Shown: positions 33,401 to 45,506 of the stretch, piece by piece
Numbering within the stretch: position 1 is the stretch's first letter
Layout of the letters: each line of letters starts with the position of its first letter
Assembly (NCBI GenBank): GCA_014905825.1
Contig: JACGCN010000010.1
Span: 248,001 to 312,000 of the forward strand
Source of the DNA: Lyophyllum atratum
Lineage: Eukaryota > Basidiomycota > Agaricomycetes > Agaricales > Lyophyllaceae
DNA: 64,000 bases
Direction of reading: 5' to 3'
The notes under the pieces: model-generated
The model's input: only the letters and a program-made list of their open reading frames with translations
The model's database searches: none
Told to the model about the DNA's origin: nothing
Program-made: the position numbers and the translations under genes

Positions 33401-34899
33401 CGCGTGGACGTTCTTGGTATGAGACTAGAGTCTTTGCCTAAGTCTTCCTTATCTTCCCACTACCAACGCGTCAGTAATGGCGGTTAGTACTGATGGTAAG
33501 AAAGATCATAGACGAAATTGGGGAACAACGAGCTCGGGAATAGTACGCGCTAGCGCAATACCCTGAGATGCCTCTGTCAATTCGCGACCCCTCCGAACAA
33601 ATACCAAACACTGGCTCCCAAAGCCATAGCCCTTTGAGGCTTCAGATCTCAGATATAACGACGGAAACTCAGAAGAAGCCGATAAGAGCCGAAGTATGAT
33701 CATGATATGCGGAAATTCGGGACAAAAAATAGATTCGGATGCGTCCGCCCATCACCGCTGAGCGGCGTCTAACAACCTGACAGAGATGGACAGTTGAGAG
33801 TCGACGCTCTGAAAACTAGATTCGCTGCCAGCCCGCCTTGCAGTATGTTCGGAGAAACTTCTGGGAGAGAATGAGCTGATTTTGAGATTGACATGGGGTC
33901 GGGTCCGCAAGGTCCGTGAGGAGGGGGCCGGACGCACCGTTCGAGCCTCAAAGAAACATTATTGAGTAGTCGTAGCTGAGGGCGAGGGGGCGCAGCAGAG
34001 AAGCAAGTTCGTAGAAAGTCTGCATAGGCTTTTCCCTGGGGCAAAAATCGTCGTTCGACTTTTACACGACTAGAAGAATTGTTCATCGCAGCTGCAATTT
34101 CCACCCTGAGCGGGCCGGCGCAAAAGGCGGCGACGATGAGCAAGACCTGACGTCCGACAGCGAAGCTGCTTGGATATGTAAGGAGTAATCTCGCTAAAGG
34201 CTCCCGCTAAGGTGAAGTTTCTGGAGTCCTTTCCCCTGCTTCAATGCTTGAGGGTAAGAAGGAACCATCGTATCGTAGTGGAAGTTGAGTCGGAGGTCTG
34301 TTTTCAACCTGATTTGGTGGAAATTCAAGTTGTTGACTCCGAATTTTCATTTTCACGTGACGATTCCTGGACTTCACCCGCTCCACGATCATGTCTCTTT
34401 TGGTCCACGCCAGCTGTGGGGCTTTATCATTATGCAACGAGGCCAATAATGCATTTTATCCTTTGCAGCATGTCTGGTGGGACTAGTTCACAGTTTACAG
34501 TCTGTTGCAGTGTCAAAGCGCTGCTATCACCCGCTTGGAGTCGCGTCAAAACACTTGCCAAGTGCTTGGAGCGAACTTCGACTCCATGGCGGCCCCCACT
34601 CCTATTTGAATTACGGTATTTATCCAACCTGATGTGGTCATGTGTGGAGACGATTCTAATTATTGACGGAATTCCTCTCCTTATTAGCGCTCTACCACCT
34701 CCCTACAGACTTCGCACGACGAGGTGAACGGTCTTTGCTCGGAGAATAGCCCGTATTGTTGACGCGACCACAAGGTTCCTGCTTCTTACGGCTACTATAC
34801 TGAGCTCGAGAATCCCTCCTGGACTTTGCCAAAGGATCTATATAAGACGGGTCCAATCGTACTTCCATCGCCACCCCCTCTTCATATTTCAGCTCCGAA
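33401..34899. other. Intergenic region upstream of GH27 copy 3
   Basis: About 1.5 kb with several open frames up to 171 codons, none with recognisable domains or a coherent splice structure. A TATA-like element (tctatataagac) lies at about 34839-34850, some 55 bases before the GH27 copy 3 start, and is a good core promoter candidate for that gene. Confidence 0.45.
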
Positions 34900-37392
34900 A
34901 TGTTTGCGGAGAAGCTGTGGGTTGCCACAGCGGGTGCTATCTTCTATGCGTCCAGCTTTTCCGGTGTGCTAGCATTGAACAACGGCGTCGCAAGGCTCCC
35001 TAGTAAGCTTGATACATTTGCGTTCGGGATGTCTACTTACCATCGCGTCCGGGACATCAGTATTGGGCTATAACAGTGTGTATCTTTGCTTTCATCTGTA
35101 CCCGTCTCCCCTGACTTGAGAAACTCGAATCTCAGCCTGGAATGCCTACCAAGTAAGAACAAGCTCTACGTTCTCCTATTTCGGGTGTAGGACTCACAGG
35201 GTCACAGTGCAACATTGATGAGGAACTGATGCTCACCACTGCCAAGCTCATGAAGTCCCTCGGTCTTCAAGTCGGTCTTCCTTTACTATTGGCTATACTT
35301 CTTCTGTTCTTAGACGCTATTCTCCAGGATGCCGGATATAACTATGTCAACATCGACGATTGCTACGCGGAGAAAAATCGTAGTGCGAGTGGAGATATAA
35401 TCGAAGGTACTTCACCACTATAGTTTGCAGGCATTCCGACCTCAAGCTAGTTTCGTTCAGACAAAATAAGGTTCAAGGGTGGCATGAAAAAGTTGAACAG
35501 CCAGATCCACGCGCTAGGCTTGTGAGCTCAATATTCTTCCCTCCCACTAAAGGCCCCTAACATTCGCCACCAGCAAAACCGGAATCGTGAGTGCTACTCC
35601 CAAATTAATCATGCTAAACCTAGTTCAACACCATGCACATTCAGTACAGCGATTCTGGCTGGTTCACCTGCGCCGGCTACCCTGGCTCTTTCCAGAACGA
35701 GCTCCGGGATGCAAAGACCTTCCAGGACTGGGGGTTCAACTACCTCAAGTGAGTCCCCGTCGTTTAGTCTCCGTTTGGTCATGGCGATATCTAACCTTCA
35801 CCTCAAGGTACGACAACTGTTACAGTAAGCAAGATTTCTCCTTGCGATATGAAAAGTCCTTCGACTTAGCACATGCACATATAGTTCCCTATGACAGTAT
35901 CACCCGTCAAGGAATGGTTGGCAGTATGTATAACTCGTCATACAATCTTCCATCTTGTCGACATCATTTCGTCCACAGAATACCAAAGGATGGCTGACGC
36001 GATCACGCAGCTCGCAGCCACGACCAAGAAGGCTCCCTTGATCTTCTCTCTTTGCCAATGGGGTTGGGTGCGCATTGCTTTCACCTGTGGTTCAAGCAGG
36101 TGCTAATTTTCTCTGCTAACTATAGAGCCAAGTCTGGCTGTGGGTGTTATTTTTGCCGTAACTCACCTCGCCACTAATTGTACTCATTATTGCGTCCCGA
36201 ATAGTTGGGGTGCTACCTTCGGCCAAAGCTGGAGGGTACGCTCTCCCCATCATTATATCGTGCAGCAGGAGACTCATATATATATTCATCGTAGACGACG
36301 GGAGATATAGCCCCTGCATGGGACTCTCTCGCCTTCATCATCAACTTGTTCGTCCGGTTCCTGTAACTCAGGAAACCGTATCTAGACTGATAGCCTTTTA
36401 GCAACTCATTCATCACCCAAGCCACGGACTTCTATGGTCGTAACGATCTAGACATGGTACGATCACTCTACTGAGTGGGAAGATATATATTGACCCTCTC
36501 CTTCCTTAGCTCCAACTGTATGTACTTGGTTTCCCGGTCGCCCGCTCTTCTGATCCCGAAGCGTAGCGGAAACGGCGGCCTGACATTCGAGGAAGCGAAG
36601 TCGCACTTCACCGCTTGGGCATTGATGAAGTCGCCCCTTCTCGTGCGTATCGAACGCGCTCGTCGCATTTCTGATCTGCTGACCGATTTCTTTGATAGAT
36701 TGGTACCAACGTGAGTCCTTCTGCCTCACGATGGTATCCCGCCGAACTCACACTCCGCGGCGTAGCTCTCGGCCATTACACCTGATATCCTTGGCATCCT
36801 CAAGAATAAGGAAATTCTCGCCATTAACCAGGACGACGTCATCGGGAAAAGTATCTCACCCTTCCGATGGGGAATCAACGTGGGTGAACGGGCACTATGT
36901 TTATGGATACTTCGCTGAATCCTGATGGTGAATACTATAGCCTGATTGGACTAGCAACAGTACGCACCCCGCGCAATACTGGAGTGGGCCCAGCAAATTC
37001 GGCACCGTCTTCATGCTGGTGCGTTATCCCTTAGCCTCGCGAAGTCACTAGACTCATCTCGTTGCTCAGCTGAACACCCTCAACGAGCCGTCGACACTGT
37101 CCTTTAACCTGACTGAGTCCCCATGGATCCGCGCCGGTCGCCAATATTCCGTTCGGGTATGCTTAAATTGTCTGCGAGCCTTGATATGGTTTCCTCATAA
37201 AACTTCTAGGATCTATGGGCACACACCGACAACGGGACCGCGGTCCGCAACTTCACCGCCACAAACGTGCCGCCTCATGGCGTCGTCACCCTCCTGCTCA
37301 AGGATGCCGGTAACGAGCCGGACGGCCTCTTCCCTGCATGTAGCGTGTGGTGGCAGTGCGCCGACAAGAACGGTACTCATGTTGGTGGTTAA
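34900..37392 (+). CDS. GH27 alpha-galactosidase copy 3, secreted
   Basis: Third GH27 paralogue, on the opposite strand and about 18 kb from the other two. The start at 34900 gives a cleavable signal peptide ([20 protein letters not shown]...LA) directly followed by NNGVARLP, with no cytosolic extension, so this version should be fully secreted. Exons then give [79 protein letters not shown], the nucleophile in [27 protein letters not shown], the acid/base in [51 protein letters not shown] and a C-terminal exon ending DKNGTHVGG before TAA at 37390-37392. All expected blocks are in order. A possible TATA box lies at about 34840. Confidence 0.85.
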
Positions 37393-38526
37393 GCGGATGT
37401 ACATAGCGAGTTAACAGCGAACCTAACGGCGTTATGATTCCTTTCGGGGACTTTCTGCACTTGACTTCGAGATCCACCATTTTCCATCTTTCCCGTAGCG
37501 AATCATCAACGATAAGGGCTGTAAGGCAGTGCCTGTGAACTGTACCTCCCCTTGTCTGTGGCGTATTATTTTTTCTCAATGATTAACCTGAAACTCTGCA
37601 ACCCATCGCATTTCTCTTCGAATGCTCCCATACTCAAGCCAACCCTTTGATCTTCTCCATATATGAGATTCTGATATCCAAGATTTCATATCTTGTAGGT
37701 TTATTACGGACGCGAGCTGGGTGAAGGGTCGCCGAAACATACGATGTCGCGCGACCCACTCAAGATACGCGGTTTGTAGGGATGACGATGCATGGGCACG
37801 TGGCGTGCGCATCACTACGTACGGATTCGAATGTAGATCCAGGGTAGCGCTCAAAGGGGTACTCGCCAATGGCAGGATTGTGGACATCAGAACAGTCGAG
37901 AAATTGTGATCATTCCAGATTCGACGCGATAACTTCAAGGCAAGACAAAACGTTAGGTTGCTTACAATGGGGTAAGATGCACCAATTTCAGGTTATGATC
38001 ACCAAACGCAGGCGGCTGCGAGGGGTTACTGCAGGTTGTCCCGTGAGTTGTGTTCTGAGGGACGCTCAGCATCAGTCTGATTTCCCTGGCATGGACGCTG
38101 AGAAAATCTCTCCACGTGGCTTTGTGCGCTCACTAGCCCATTTCAACGTTATGCGGTAGCAGTCCGGTCGTCGCACCTTATCGAACCTTCGAATTGCTAC
38201 CCGCACTCGCAGCTACCGGCAGGAGGTATATAGCTTCCAGACAAATGGAGTGGGTCCTGTCCTTCAACTATCAGAATGCATTCCAGCATATGTTTAATGG
38301 GGCAGTGTATCCCGCGCGATGAAGAGAGTGAGCAACGCCTGGCCGTGGGTCGCTGCCTTGTTGGGCCTTAGCAATGGCTGGATCAGGGTTTGACGCGTCG
38401 CGGTCCCGTGACCGATGAACCAACACGTGACACACAACGCGTTGGCCTCGTTTTCTGTTCGGCTGAAGTTGATCGCACCCTTCTCTCCTCCTCCTCATTG
38501 CAACATCGGCGTTAGGCCACGACGCA
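37393..38526. other. Intergenic region with one unassigned ORF
   Basis: A 120-codon frame on the minus strand at 37576-37938 is open but shows no domain, signal peptide or repeat that I recognise, and composition does not clearly support coding. The rest shows nothing. It includes the promoter of the Polo kinase gene. Confidence 0.35.
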
Positions 38527-41500
38527 ATGGCTCAAGTTTACTCGGCACAAGCATACAACAGGATACCACCAGCGGGCCCCTCTTCACGGCGCCACCCATT
38601 CACGAACGCAGTCAACCACCCGTACGTCAACCAGCCCCCAGCGCCGGCTAAGCTCCAAGAAAAAGAAAAGGAGAAACAGCCTGCTTCACCGCCTTTGCCA
38701 CGACAGAACGCGAAGATTACGCCTCCGTCGCCCCCCAAGGTCATCAGCGACAAGAGTGGCAGGTACCAGCTAAACAGGGTTGGTTTCTTGGGCGAGGTGA
38801 GTGAATCATATGACGCTGCTATGAAGGTACCCAACGAGTTCAATTAGGGTGGCTTCGCTCGTGTATATGAAGTTAAAGAAAGCAATGGCGCTCGCCTTGC
38901 ATGTAAAGTAGTTACGAAGTCCTCACTCAAGACCAAAAAAGCCAAGACCAAAGTAAGTCGAATGTGGTTCGGATAGAAATACTTTGAACCAAACGGGCTT
39001 TTAGTTGTACGCAGAAATCAAGATTCACCGCTCCCTCGAGCACCCCAACATCGTTCGTTTCCAAGACTGCTTCGAAGACGATGACAACGTCTACATGACC
39101 CTCGAGCTATGTCCAAGCGGGTCACTTATGGACATGCTCCGCCGGCGCCGCCGCTTCACGGAACCCGAGGCCCGCTTCTTTATGGTGCAGCTTATGGGTG
39201 CCTGCCACTACATGCACACCCACCAAGTCATCCATCGGGACCTCAAGCTCGGCAACCTCTTCCTCGACGCCAATATGAATGTCAAAGTTGGTGACTTTGG
39301 ACTCGCCGCCCTCATCGAGAACCCAGGCGAGCGCAAGAAGACCATCTGTGGAACTCCCAACTACATCGCTCCCGAGGTCCTTTTTGACACCGCGAACGGC
39401 CACAGCTTCGAGGTCGATACCTGGTCCATCGGCGTCATCCTCTATACCCTTTGCATCGGCCGCCCTCCCTTCCAGACCGCCGAAGTCAAGGCCATCTACA
39501 AGTGAGTCTCTCCGTCATTCTCTTGAAATTCCCGACTGACATCTGACCCAGGCGAATCCGTGACAACGAATACGACTTCCCCGCCGACCGCACCATCTCC
39601 TCCAACGCCCAGCACCTCATCCAACAAATCCTCACCCCTGACCCGCAGATGCGTCCAACCCTGCACGAAATCGTTGACCACATCTTCTTTACCCATGGCC
39701 CCGTGCCGTCCTACATCCCCACGTCCGCGCACGATTCGCCACCCGACTTTCGGCACATCACCCGCAGCCAGTCGCAAAGTAACCTGCGACGGCTGCGGCG
39801 CTATGGCCTGCTTGACGAGGACCAAGTCACCTCAATCGCCGTGCCCAAGGCGCCGCCGCCGTCGTCGGACGCATCTTCAATCGGGAAGACGATGACCTCG
39901 AGCGTCGCGCAGCAGGAGAAGGAGTTCCTGAAGGCGGTGCAGCCGGGTTCGCCGATTAGTGCACTACTTAGCTCGGCGAGGCAGCCATTGCTCATGAGCA
40001 GCAACGGAGGGCAGCCAGGCTCGGCGAGGGAGAGTCCTCTCCTGAGGAAGCTGCAGGCTGTAAAGGAGAGCCCGCTGCGGAGGTCCACGATGCGCGGGAC
40101 GAACGAGCCTTTGGACGAAGGAGGGGTACATGACGGGCCGCCGGGCTTTGGTAGGGTGAGGGAGGAACATCTGATCGAGGAAGCGCGAGTAAGGAAGAAG
40201 GAGCTCGAGGCGCAGAAGGCGAGGATTGTGGCACAGATGGCACCTGTGAGAGAGGAGGAGGAAGAGTACGTCAGTGCGAAACATGTGGAAAGGGAGAAGG
40301 AGAGGGAGAGGGAACGATACAAGTTGAGGGTGAAGTCCAGCGAGAGGGAGAACCTGGCACCTGCGGCGAGCATCGCATCCCTTGCTTCTAAAGGGAAAGA
40401 ACGCGAGAGAGAGCGAGAACGGGAGGTTCGTGCCGCAAAAGAGAGACCAATTGTACAAGGTAAGCACCAGTTCCCACCTTTTCGCTAAGTATGCTTATCA
40501 CCTCTTGACAGTCCCGTCCACCAAGACTTTACCACCTGCGCCAGCACCCGCACCCGCACTTGTACCTGCGCAACCCGCTCCCCAACTCAGTGGGTTCGAC
40601 GTCGCGGCGCAAGTCCTCACACTAGCCTTTGATGCCAAGGCCGCTGGGCGGCTCTTCCGTGACCCCCGCGAAGACGCGAGTCTTCCCTTGCCGGAAGAGA
40701 AGGTTTTCATCGTGTCATGGGTCGACTACTGCAACAAATATGGCATGGGGTATGCTCTAACAGACGGCAGCGTCGGAGTGCACTTCAACGACAGCACGAC
40801 TCTCGTGCTTAGTCCCGATAAACAGTACGTACCCACTGCATCACCGTCTCCAGCAATGCTGACAAGTCTGGAACAGCCACTTCGACTACATCGCATCGCG
40901 CCGTCAGGGCGCGGTGTATGTACGCAAATCACATACTGTCGACGTATACCCGGAGGAGCTGAAAAATAAGGTGTATCTGCTGAAGCACTTCGAGCGGTAC
41001 ATCATGGACCGGCTTTTCGGGGAGTACGAATATACGTACGAGGACGTGGACCGTACGCGCGGCATGGAGTGGGTGCAGAAGTATCTGAGGATGAAGCACG
41101 TCATTGTTTTCAAGTTGAGTCACGATATCTTGCAGGTACGTTTTCCCATCATTTCTACGGTCCCCCATCTCCAGCTGACCTGTCCTAACCCCATTTTTTA
41201 GTTCAATTTCTTCGACCACTCGAAACTGATTCTTTCCTCACATGGGCTGCTCATCACCCACATCGACAAGGACTACAAGATGACCCGCTGGACGCTGAGC
41301 GAGGTTATGGCTCTCGCTATTCAGCCTAACCCCGATGTCGAGCCTGAGGTGCTCAAATTCAACCAGCGCCTCGTCGATAAGCTCAAGTACTGCAAGGAAG
41401 TCCTCGTGAGCATCCGCACGGCGAGTGCCTCAGGCATCGCGATGCCCGAGGAGGATGACACCGTCAGGACCGGGGTACCAAGTGCGCCAGGAAGCTTGAC

Positions 41501-41546
41501 CGGTCGTGCTGTGAACGCGAAGGTGTCGAAGGTGTCGCTGAGGTAG
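38527..41546 (+). CDS. plo1: Polo-like mitotic kinase
   Basis: Serine/threonine kinase controlling mitotic entry, spindle assembly and cytokinesis. After an N-terminal Pro-rich tail ([15 protein letters not shown]), the kinase domain starts with the Gly loop [12 protein letters not shown] split by an intron. It continues with the ATP Lys in [25 protein letters not shown] and an activation loop [14 protein letters not shown] that retains the phosphorylatable Thr. A long charged linker rich in RE/KE follows. Two polo boxes come last: [19 protein letters not shown]...HFDY then [18 protein letters not shown]...[11 protein letters not shown], the phosphopeptide-docking module. The domain order matches Cdc5/Plo1/Plk1. 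Five or more small introns were placed by phase. The protein ends AKVSKVSLR. It sits immediately upstream of the coiled-coil gene at 42110, in the same direction. Confidence 0.95.
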
Positions 41547-42109
41547 TGACCGCGTGTGTAAGATGTATGAAGGCATGAAGGGGGTTGTTAGACGATGTCA
41601 GGTCGTTGGTCGCTCCTCCGCCACCCATAAACTCTATTTCTTTATTATTATGAATGCAGGTATACTATCATTATCTGAATCCACCGGTACCCCATGCGAC
41701 ACGGACAATGTCTGTCTTCAATAAATCTCGGTATCAAAATGGACTGTTATGATATAGCGTTGGCTGAGGTCGTTGGTGCCAAGGGTCCAAGTGGGTGTCA
41801 TCGAAGCAAGAGGTCTATGAATAAGTCCCACAGGCCCCGACCTTCTCGTATTCCAGTCATACTCCCTTATTGTTCATGACTCTCCTGCCTTGTGGAGCGA
41901 CCAGGCCCAAGAGCCAAACTGGTCCAGGGCATACGCGGTGGCCAGAGTCACGATCGGCAGCGGGACTCGATCATGTGATCGCGCACCCTAATTTAAATGG
42001 AGTCAAGGTGAAACGCGTCCCACACAAATACAACCAATATCGATCCTTTCACCTTGGCCACCACAACCTCTCCTCAGTTCCCCCCGCACAAACTCACCGT
42101 TCAGAATTC

Positions 42110-45100
42110 ATGGTCGCGAAAAAAGCTGGAAAGGCGGCGAAAGTCTCATACGCAGAGCGTATGTTTGTCCTTGTTCTCCTCGCTGTTTCTATGATACTGA
42201 CCTGGAATGGCGTCGGCATCGTAGGAGTACTAGGGGCGTTCTCGAAAATTCAAAGGGAGCAGAGGAAGCATGTGATACATGTTGCCACCTTACGAGCCCA
42301 AGGTATGTACTACACGTCGACCCATGGTCTGCCGCTTAACTTGCATACCTTTTCCAGTGAAGAAGACTGCGCAGGAGAACAAAGATACGCTTGGCCGGAA
42401 TTGGGCAAGCTGGGTCAGGACGGCGATTCAGAAACTGGTGTGCAGGCTGTCCTTTCCCTGAAATGACTGTCACTGATCATATTCTTCAGGAGGATGAGGG
42501 TATTTTGACGGCTTCTCAGATTCCAGTTGGCAATCTCACCCTAACTCCCGCCGGCAAAAAGGCGTGCGTCTAGCTTCCCGAAGTCATTTTTGAACCATAT
42601 TCACAGATGTCAATAGCATTACCGCTGCTCGGCAGTCATTGGCTGTTTCCATGCATGCCTCGCCCTCTACCGTTCCCGACGATCTTCTCTGGAAAAATGT
42701 TACGCAGGTCACTCCTAAGGTTACGCGGGTCACTCCTAAGGTTACGCAGGTCACTCCTAGGAAGCGCGGTCTGAAGCGCGGTCGCCGGTCTTCGATGAGA
42801 CCTCCGAACGAAGAGGACATCGACACGCTAGATGGACCCACGTCGATCACGACCATCAGCACTAGATCCAAGCGAGCTAGGACGTCCAACCCGCAAGGGC
42901 CATTAGTCAAGAAACCCATAAGCAAAATGACCAAGGCGGAGGTCTGTACCATGACTTATCGAGATGGATGGACTATGATGAGCTGACACTCCGATGACAC
43001 CAGCTACAGGCAGAACTCCTTACTCTGCGGAGGCAACATGACGATGCCCTGTGGCTTCGCGCGTCCTCACCGCTCACCGACCTTGACGACGATGATACTG
43101 AAGGAAGAAATGGTAACACTATATCTGTCAACGATGCTGAAAGCCAGCACAGATTACCAACCCCAGAGATGCAAGTCATCTAATACCGTCTTGTTACTTA
43201 TCGACTGACCATAAGTTATTCATACTGACCAGTGATGACATCCGTAGACCCTCGCTGCGGCCCGCATCCAACGCACCGACTCCATCGAGGCCTCTCCATG
43301 GTCTTATTCGGAGGGCTTCGGGTTCTCGCATCTCTCTCCTGAGTAAGCAGCCCACACCTGCACCTACCTCCCCTGGGGCGGCGTCCGACGTCGACTATAT
43401 GGCGTTTGTTCGTGGCCATGAGAACGACGAGTTTGCGATGCAGGAGGATAACGAAGACCGAGGTTCCCCTTCCTCGTTAGAGAGAGTTGCCGGCACGACG
43501 ACGCCGGGGACAGTCTGCAACGGGGATGCCCTGAAGGTCCGGCTTTTCTCCGACGTAAAAAAAGCTTACTGACCCTGCCGCAGGTTTCAGAACTAGAACA
43601 CCATCTAGGCACCCGGGTAGCTGCGATAAGAGATCTCGAGGCGCAGTTGTTACACCTTCAGGAACACTATTCCAAAAATCAACAGGATCTCTTAGAACGC
43701 GATAATCGTCTAGCTCTTCTCTCAGCAAATATCGTCAACCTCGAAACAGAGAAGGCACTTGATCTCGACCGTCAGAACGCAGAGCTTTCCACGGTGAGGG
43801 CTGCGAAAGTCGACCTTGAATTGACGTATGCCTCGCGCCTCAAGGAGGTGGAACAATGTCTTCAGGAGCGCGACGCTTCCATTCAGTCTTTAAAGACAAA
43901 CCAAGGGAAGAATCTAGCCGAGCTGTCCTGCCTTCAAGAAGCCTTAACCACCGCTGAACAAACGAATGCCAGCCTCGTCTTAGAGGTGCGAGACACCAAG
44001 GCCCAGGTTTCCAGTCTTCGCTCTGAAATGGGCGAGCAGGAGCGCAGTGCTGACCTTGAGCTTCAAACTCAGCGGGCGATTGGCACCGAGTCGGAAATAA
44101 AGGTACAGGAACTCCTCGCGAGAACGTCTGAACTCGACCAGCTCGTCGCCGAGCTTCAAAACTCTAAAGGTGCAACAGCAACGTCCCTTGCTGAAGCTAT
44201 CACACAGAAAACTCTTATTTCGGAGAAGCTTCGAGACGCCGAGAGTACCAATGAATCTCTTCAGCGCCAGCTGGCGAGCGTAACGGATGAAAAATCCACA
44301 TCCGAAGCCGCGTTGAAGCTTTCGAAAGACATGGTCGCCGCGTTAACATCACAGATAACTGCCCTGAACAACTGCATTTCCCAGGATAAGGCTAATGTCG
44401 CAGACCTCACTCAGTCTCTCGCTGCCGCACAGCAGGAAGTTATCTCCCTTCGTCAACAGGTTGCGATGACGGAGCTCTCGGTTTCCACTCTCCAGTCAGA
44501 ACTTAGCCTTTCCAAGCAGGCTACTAATGAGTTGACGACGAACCTTGCGGTGATCATGGATGAGCGCGCCGACTTCTCACGGAAGCTGGAAGAGGCACAG
44601 ACGATGATCTCGGCCTCGGCCTCGTCCACGAATCAATTGAAGGAGCTCTTGGCGACGACTACCGATAAGCTCAGCAAGTCAGAGAGCGCAGCTGCGGAGT
44701 TGCAGGCGAGCTTTGATGCAACCACCGATAGGCTCGCGGCTCAAAAGGAGCAGATCCGAGGGCTAGTGAATGACGCAGAGAGCAAAGACAGGGACATGAA
44801 AGCATTAGTCGAGAAGCTGTCGGTGGCTGAATCCAGGGCAGGGACGTTCAGGGCGGAGGTGACGGCGACGGAAACGAAAATGCGGGACCTCCATTCGCAA
44901 CTGGCTGCGGCTCAGAACGGATTGTCGGCGACACAAGAATTGCTTTCTTCCAACGAGGCTACTCACACACTTGAAAGTGAAAAGCAGGCGACGGCGATCT
45001 CGGGTCTTGGGAACCTTTTGCAAGATGCCCGAACCGAAGTCGAGGTACTAAAGTCGGAACTCGCTGCCGCACGCGCGGTGAGCGCGGAGCTCCAGACGCA

Positions 45101-45506
45101 TGTAGATGGGCAAAGCGTAGAATTGGGCGAAGCCAGGGTCAACTTGGCTTCAGAACGTCAGCGTGCAAAGCGTCTCGAGTCCGATCTGGGCGCGGCCATT
45201 AGCAAAGCGCAGGAAGTCGAAGAAGAACTGTCGGAGCTCAAGGTCTCCAAAGAAGCGGACGAGGCCACGATCGAGAATCTCAAAGGCATGTTTTCGACGC
45301 TGCGCGAGAACCAGATGAAGTCTCTCGCAGAACTCGATTCGAAGGTGCGTGTTTGTTTTGGGTGGTTGCACTGCCTAGGATGACTAACTGGTTGCATTCG
45401 TTCATTGTACCCGCAGGTCGTTTCCACGAAGTCTTCTCCGGCTCCTAAACGTCGGTCAACGAGAAGCAATGCCGCAAAACCGATTCACCCTTTGAAGTTG
45501 ACTTAA
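42110..45506 (+). CDS. Long coiled-coil nuclear protein with N-terminal winged-helix-like block
   Basis: Not recognised as a named family. Exons starting at MVAKKAGKAAKVSYAER join through short introns to VLGAFSKIQREQRKHV, VKKTAQENKDTLGRNWASWV, EDEGILTASQIPVGNL and TLTPAGKKAI. This basic, helical stretch followed by a beta-wing-like segment recalls a winged-helix or linker-histone-type fold (inference). Next come an in-frame 7-residue triple repeat, a Lys/Arg-rich Ser/Thr-Pro region (TRSKRARTS), DDDDTEG acid patches, then about 600 residues of coiled coil (VSELEHHLGTRVAAIRDLEA, and heptads to about 45350). The last exon is basic (PAPKRRSTRSNAAK), a plausible nuclear signal, with TAA at 45504-45506. 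Total about 960 residues. Its position just behind Polo suggests a chromosome or spindle role, but that is only context. Confidence 0.65.
42699..42761 (+). repeat. In-frame 21-base triple repeat
   Basis: Three adjacent 21-base units (gttacgcaggtcactcctaag, gttacgcgggtcactcctaag and the third ending ctagg, each within one base or two of the others) encode VTQVTPK, VTRVTPK, VTQVTPR. Each unit has a TP site followed by a basic residue, a minimal CDK-type phosphorylation site. The repeat lies inside the coiled-coil gene between the winged-helix-like block and the basic region. Confidence 0.9.

Noticed and set aside
34212..34727. A 171-codon plus-strand ORF as a gene
   Set aside because: No domain or signal is present, Cys/Trp-rich composition is unlike its neighbours, and it lies in the GH27 copy 3 upstream region.
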